Positions 60,664 through 64,000 of a stretch of DNA of 64,000 bases are shown here, piece after piece. The notes below the pieces were generated by a model that saw only the letters and a list, made by a program, of their open reading frames with translations, made no database searches and was not told the origin of the DNA. Within the stretch, counting starts at the first letter, position 1, and every line of letters begins with the position of its first letter. The translations under genes and the position numbers were made by a program. This DNA comes from Onstottus_B arcticum (GTDB lineage Bacteria > Acidobacteriota > Blastocatellia > UBA7656), in the NCBI GenBank assembly GCA_038040485.1, contig JBBPIE010000005.1, forward strand, positions 186,001 through 250,000, given 5' to 3'.

Positions 60664-61907
60664 CATCTTACTGCCAGCGCTTCAAACTCACTCCTGAACT
60701 TGGTCACGAAACTTCTGATCGGCATCACGTCAGCATCCGCAAGCGGGCAGATAGTTTTCCCTTCCATCATATCCGCGATCTTCAACAGCCGGTCGACGTC
60801 TGCTTTTGTTCCCTTGCCTGCAACAAGGTTCCGAAGCACCTTCCCCGCCCACCCTGTTCCTTCACGGCACGGCGTGCACTGGCCGCACGACTCGTGCGCA
60901 TAGAAGTCCGCGATCACCGACAGGACCTCCGGCATCTTCACAGTCTCGTCCAGTACGATCATTCCGCCCGAACCGAGCATCGAGCCCGCTTTCAACAACG
61001 ACTCATAGTCCAACAACACGCCTTCGCATTCTTCGGCTCTCAGCACCGGCACCGACGACCCGCCGGGAATCACCGCCTTGAGCTTGCGTCCGTTCGGAAT
61101 CCCGCCGCCTTCGTTGTTGATAAAGTCCAGCAGCGGGTAACCCAGATCCACTTCATAGACGCCGGGCTTGTTGACGTGACCCGACACCGAAAACAGCTTC
61201 GTGCCCTTGCTCTTCTCGGTTCCGATCGCAGCATAAGCCTGCGCGCCATTCGCAATAATCCAAGGCAGCGCCGCAAGCGTCTCGACGTTGTTGACCACCG
61301 TCGGAGAACCAAGAAACCCGTGAGTCGCCGGGAACGGCGGTTTGATTCGCGGATACCCGCGATAGCCTTCCAGCGATTCGATCAGCGAAGTCTCTTCACC
61401 GCAGATGTAGGCGCCCGCACCCATGTGGAGATGAATGTCCAGCGCAAAGTCCCGCTTCAGCACCGACGGGCCGAGGAAGCCTGCCTTGTAAGCCTCTTCC
61501 AGAGCCGTTTCTATCGGCCGCTCAAGGAATTCAAACTCGCCGCGCATGTAGATGTACGAGAGATGGCAGCCGAGCGCGTACGCCGCTATCGCCATTCCTT
61601 CGATCAGCAGATGCGGCTCGCGTTCAAGCAGCAGCCGGTCTTTGAACGTGCCCGGTTCGCTCTCGTCGGCGTTGCACAGCAGGTAAGTCGCTTTGCCGGT
61701 GTTGCGCGGAACAAAGCTCCACTTCATCCCGGTTGGGAAACCCGCGCCGCCGCGCCCGCGCAAGCCGCTCGCTTTCACTTCGTCGATGACCGCGCCTGGC
61801 TCCATCCCGAGCGCTTTCTCGAGCGCCTTGTACCCGCCACGCTCGCGATACTTCGCCATGGTGTTCTGGCCGGGTTTGTCTGCGTTCGCCAGCAGTATCT
61901 TAGTCAT
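60663..61907 (-). CDS. nuoF: NADH-quinone oxidoreductase subunit F
   Basis: Protein of 414 aa. GLRGRGGAGFPTGMKWSFVP at 48-67 binds NADH/FMN; CNADESEPGTFKDR, GAGAYICGEETSLIESLEG and the cluster N3 motif ESCGQCTPCREG are complete. It oxidises NADH and passes electrons through FMN to the 4Fe-4S cluster. Starts eight bases before the nuoE stop, an overlap that implies coupled translation. Confidence 0.97.
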   Translation of the reverse strand: MTKILLANADKPGQNTMAKYRERGGYKALEKALGMEPGAVIDEVKASGLRGRGGAGFPTGMKWSFVPRNTGKATYLLCNADESEPGTFKDRLLLEREPHLLIEGMAIAAYALGCHLSYIYMRGEFEFLERPIETALEEAYKAGFLGPSVLKRDFALDIHLHMGAGAYICGEETSLIESLEGYRGYPRIKPPFPATHGFLGSPTVVNNVETLAALPWIIANGAQAYAAIGTEKSKGTKLFSVSGHVNKPGVYEVDLGYPLLDFINNEGGGIPNGRKLKAVIPGGSSVPVLRAEECEGVLLDYESLLKAGSMLGSGGMIVLDETVKMPEVLSVIADFYAHESCGQCTPCREGTGWAGKVLRNLVAGKGTKADVDRLLKIADMMEGKTICPLADADVMPIRSFVTKFRSEFEALAVR

Positions 61908-62379
61908 TGCGAAGGTTCTCGATTATCTCGCCCATTCGAACGGGCGTCAGGTCTTCGAAGTAGCGGTCACCCACCTGCATCGCCGGTCCGGTCCCGCAAG
62001 ATGCAAGACACTCGGTGAAGTTCCAACTGAACTTGCCATCCGAAGTGATCTGTTCGGCTTCGACACCAAGCACTCGTTTCGCTTCATCCATGCACGAGTT
62101 CGCGCCCATCAGCCAGCAGCTCACGTTGCGGCATATCTCGAGGTGATACTTGCCAACGGGCTTCTGGCGCAGAAGAGTGTAAAACGTTGCGACACTCAGA
62201 ACATCCGACGGCGGGTAGCCCATCAGCTTGCCCACATACTCGGCTACTTCTTGAGAGATCCATCCGCCAAACTCACGTTGAGCAAGCGCAAGCACCGGGA
62301 TCAGCGCGGCGCGCTTCTCAGGGTAGTGACTGAGAATTCTCTCGAACCGCCGCTTCGCTTCCCCGCTAAACTCGATCAT
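61900..62379 (-). CDS. nuoE: NADH-quinone oxidoreductase subunit E
   Basis: Protein of 159 aa from the ATG at 62379, seven bases after GGAG; the upstream open frame is repeat DNA. The thioredoxin-like 2Fe-2S site has Cys83 and Cys88 (CRNVSC) and Cys124 and Cys128 (CLASC). The helical front (FERILSHYPEKRAALIPVLA) is normal. Carries cluster N1a next to NuoF. Overlaps the nuoF start by eight bases. The 377-bp spacer upstream is filled with repeats. Confidence 0.95.
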   Translation of the reverse strand: MIEFSGEAKRRFERILSHYPEKRAALIPVLALAQREFGGWISQEVAEYVGKLMGYPPSDVLSVATFYTLLRQKPVGKYHLEICRNVSCWLMGANSCMDEAKRVLGVEAEQITSDGKFSWNFTECLASCGTGPAMQVGDRYFEDLTPVRMGEIIENLRND

Positions 62380-62443
62380 CGATCTCTCCGGCGTAGCGCG
62401 TTCCTTCAGTGTCCGAAGAGCGCAGGCGTCAACCCGCGCGATT

Positions 62444-62703
62444 AAACCCCGAAAGGGGTTGCAGATTTCAGCCCAGGGTTGCTGTACTCGGCTACCCTGG
62501 GTGACGCACCGCGCTGGTTGTTCGTCGCAACCCCGAAAGGGGTTGCGGCCGACGGTAGCACTCACGCGGCGCCGTCACGTTTCGCTTCATCGCTGGGCGC
62601 AAGAGCCGCAACCCCGGTGGGGTTGGGACCATCGCGAGCCGCCGTCCCAAGGTAGCCGAGTACGGCAACCTTGGGCTAGAAGACGCAATCCCTTTGGGAT
62701 TGC
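62444..62703. repeat. six-unit hairpin cluster (GGGGTTGC and CCAAGGT types)
   Basis: In order: ACCCCGAAAGGGGT at 62446-62459; a CCCAGGG...CCCTGGG hairpin at 62471-62501; GCAACCCCGAAAGGGGTTGC at 62527-62546; CAACCCCGGTGGGGTTG at 62609-62625; a CCCAAGG...CCTTGGG hairpin inverted relative to the first, 62646-62675; and GCAATCCCTTTGGGATTGC at 62685-62703. Same unit types as 28413-28533. The array separates nuoE from nuoD within one operon. Confidence 0.9.
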
Positions 62704-62756
62704 CCGTATGATGTCCAAAAACCCATTCCATCATGTCTCTCACTTCTACCTGCTTT

Positions 62757-64000
62757 TCACCGGTCAAGCTCCCCGGCGATGATATTAAAACTCCCGAGTG
62801 CTGCAATCGCATCCGCAACCATCCCGCCCTCGATCATCTTCGGATAAGCCGAGAACGTCGGAAAGCACGGACCTCGCGCGTGAACCCGCCACGGGCGCAT
62901 CGATCCATCGCTCACGATGTAGAATCCCAATTCGCCGTTGGCTGCCTCCGAGTAACCGTACACCTCGCCGGGCGGCGCTTGTATGCCGTGCATCGTCAAC
63001 TTGAAATGATTCATCAAGTCTTCGATGTTCGTATACACACCCTTCTTTGGCGGAAGCGTGATTCGCCGATCGTCAACCTGGAACGGACCCTCGGGGAGAT
63101 TCTCGAGCGCCTGCTCGACTATGCGCAGGCTTTGCCTCATCTCTTCCATTCGCACCAGGTATCGATCGTACATATCGCCGCTGTTGCCTATCGGCACTTC
63201 GAAATCAAAATCCTCGTAGCCCGAATACGGATGGTTCTGCCGAATGTCGTAAGGCACTCCCGCCGCGCGAAGCATCGGTCCGGTCATCCCCCAATCGATC
63301 GCGTCTGCCCCGCTGATAGGAGTCACGCCCTTCGACCGCTGCTGGAACAAACGACTCTTGGTGTTGAGCTTGTCGAGGTCGCTGATGTATCCGGGAATGC
63401 GCTTTAGCACTTCCCGGCACCGCGGCACAAAGTCTTTCGGCAAGTCGGCAGCAAGCCCGCCTACTCGAACGTAGCTGACCATCATTCGAACGCCCGAGGT
63501 CATCTCCAGCAAGTCGTAAATCTCTTCGCGCGGTTCGAAGCCATACCAGAAATTCGTAATCGCGCCCAGGTCCAGGATGTTTGTGCTGATGCACACCATG
63601 TGGTCCATGATCCGAGACAACTCACCGAGCAGCACGCGAATGTATTGAACGCGCTTTGGGACTTCGATGCCCAGTAGCTTCTCGACCGCGCACGCGTATC
63701 CGACGTTGTTCAAAAACGACGAAACGTAGTTGAGCCGGTCTGTATACGGGATGACCTGGTTCCACTGGTGAGTTTCGGCCATCTTCTCAAAACAGCGATG
63801 CAAGTATCCGATCTCGGCGTCCGATTCGACTATCTTCTCGCCGTCGAGCCGGCACACGATTCTGATCGCGCCGTGAGTCGCCGGATGCGACGGCCCAATG
63901 TTGATGATCGTCGGCCCGGCGTTCAAGTGATCCTGTTCGTGAGCCTCCCAATCCGTCCTGTACTCGAGCGGTAGCTTGTAGTCGCGCGACAGCGGCGTGC
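62757..64000 (-). CDS. nuoD: NADH-quinone oxidoreductase subunit D, in frame with a NuoC-like tail (right edge cut)
   Basis: The NuoD part is complete at its C-terminus: INIGPSHPATHGAIRIVCRL, GYLHRCFEKMAETHQWNQVI, RVLLGELSRIMDHMV and ADAIAALGSFNIIAGELDR at the end, the 49-kDa quinone-site subunit. The frame continues past the TTG at 63926 to the window edge without a stop, reading TPLSRDYKLPLEYRTDWEAH and then EQDHL before NAGPT. That resembles the C-terminal PLxRDYxL end of NuoC. So the gene is either a NuoCD fusion, as in enterics, or NuoD with an unusual N-terminal extension. The 5' end is outside the window. Confidence 0.92.
   Translation of the reverse strand, partial: TPLSRDYKLPLEYRTDWEAHEQDHLNAGPTIINIGPSHPATHGAIRIVCRLDGEKIVESDAEIGYLHRCFEKMAETHQWNQVIPYTDRLNYVSSFLNNVGYACAVEKLLGIEVPKRVQYIRVLLGELSRIMDHMVCISTNILDLGAITNFWYGFEPREEIYDLLEMTSGVRMMVSYVRVGGLAADLPKDFVPRCREVLKRIPGYISDLDKLNTKSRLFQQRSKGVTPISGADAIDWGMTGPMLRAAGVPYDIRQNHPYSGYEDFDFEVPIGNSGDMYDRYLVRMEEMRQSLRIVEQALENLPEGPFQVDDRRITLPPKKGVYTNIEDLMNHFKLTMHGIQAPPGEVYGYSEAANGELGFYIVSDGSMRPWRVHARGPCFPTFSAYPKMIEGGMVADAIAALGSFNIIAGELDR

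Noticed and set aside
60636..62018. 460-codon plus-strand frame opposite nuoF
   Set aside because: Antisense shadow caused by high GC in third positions of nuoF.

Overview
The window reads as a chromosomal segment of an uncultured or environmental Gram-negative bacterium, most likely an Acidobacteriota of the Blastocatellia type. That placement is inference: there is no rRNA or other phylogenetic marker here. It rests on roughly 55-58 % GC, secreted DUF3857, M16, RHS and DUF1573 proteins, a Nuo operon with an AspA-type lyase, and many intergenic inverted repeats. A run of exactly 100 N inside a coding tandem repeat (34398-34497) shows that this is a gapped draft scaffold.

Layout. 1-5.6 kb: two DUF3857 proteins in tandem (the first cut by the window edge), a DUF5995-like gene and a secreted beta-propeller/Ca-binding protein. 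5.7-7.1 kb: a lower-GC two-gene insert, a UPF0175 antitoxin-like gene followed by a DUF2726 putative nuclease. 7.2-10 kb: an inactive/active pair of secreted M16 peptidases. 10.2-18.7 kb: a long minus-strand cluster of AdoMet decarboxylase (speD), DUF4178, a small membrane protein, DUF350, a membrane aminopropyltransferase, a triple-repeat secreted protein, a Tat-exported FAD oxidoreductase and a polytopic membrane protein. This looks like a polyamine-based envelope modification system and is the best candidate in the window for a poorly described one. 19-24.7 kb: CheR, an M15-like peptidase, a Tat-exported Rid protein, and a 931-aa protein joining a winged helix, a STAND NTPase and a membrane domain. 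24.8-32 kb: radical SAM, DUF4352, uppS, glgA, trxA and purA. 32.6-44 kb: a secreted FN3 protein, a tail-fibre-like protein, a 1763-aa RHS toxin with its immunity gene, then debris (an RHS fragment, a RAYT transposase fragment and an orphan toxin tail) and a small excisionase-like gene. 44.2-56 kb: acpS, rnz, a DUF1573 gene with an in-frame TGA at a conserved Cys (possible selenocysteine), a sugar-dehydrogenase/gingipain fusion, ribA, a stand-alone ftsZ and a zeta-toxin-like kinase. 56-64 kb: two ferredoxins, aspA and nuoI-G-F-E-(C)D on the minus strand. nuoH is missing between nuoG and nuoI, and nuoD is in frame with a NuoC-like tail.

A second theme is intergenic. Nearly every long spacer carries an imperfect inverted repeat of 60-260 bp, in at least six sequence families. 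One of them starts the readable N-terminus of a membrane-protein ORF. The RAYT remnant at 41.9 kb offers a possible, unproven mobiliser for the hairpin families. Starts were chosen from Shine-Dalgarno sequences, signal peptides and overlaps. Domain names come from recognised motifs and no database search was run.
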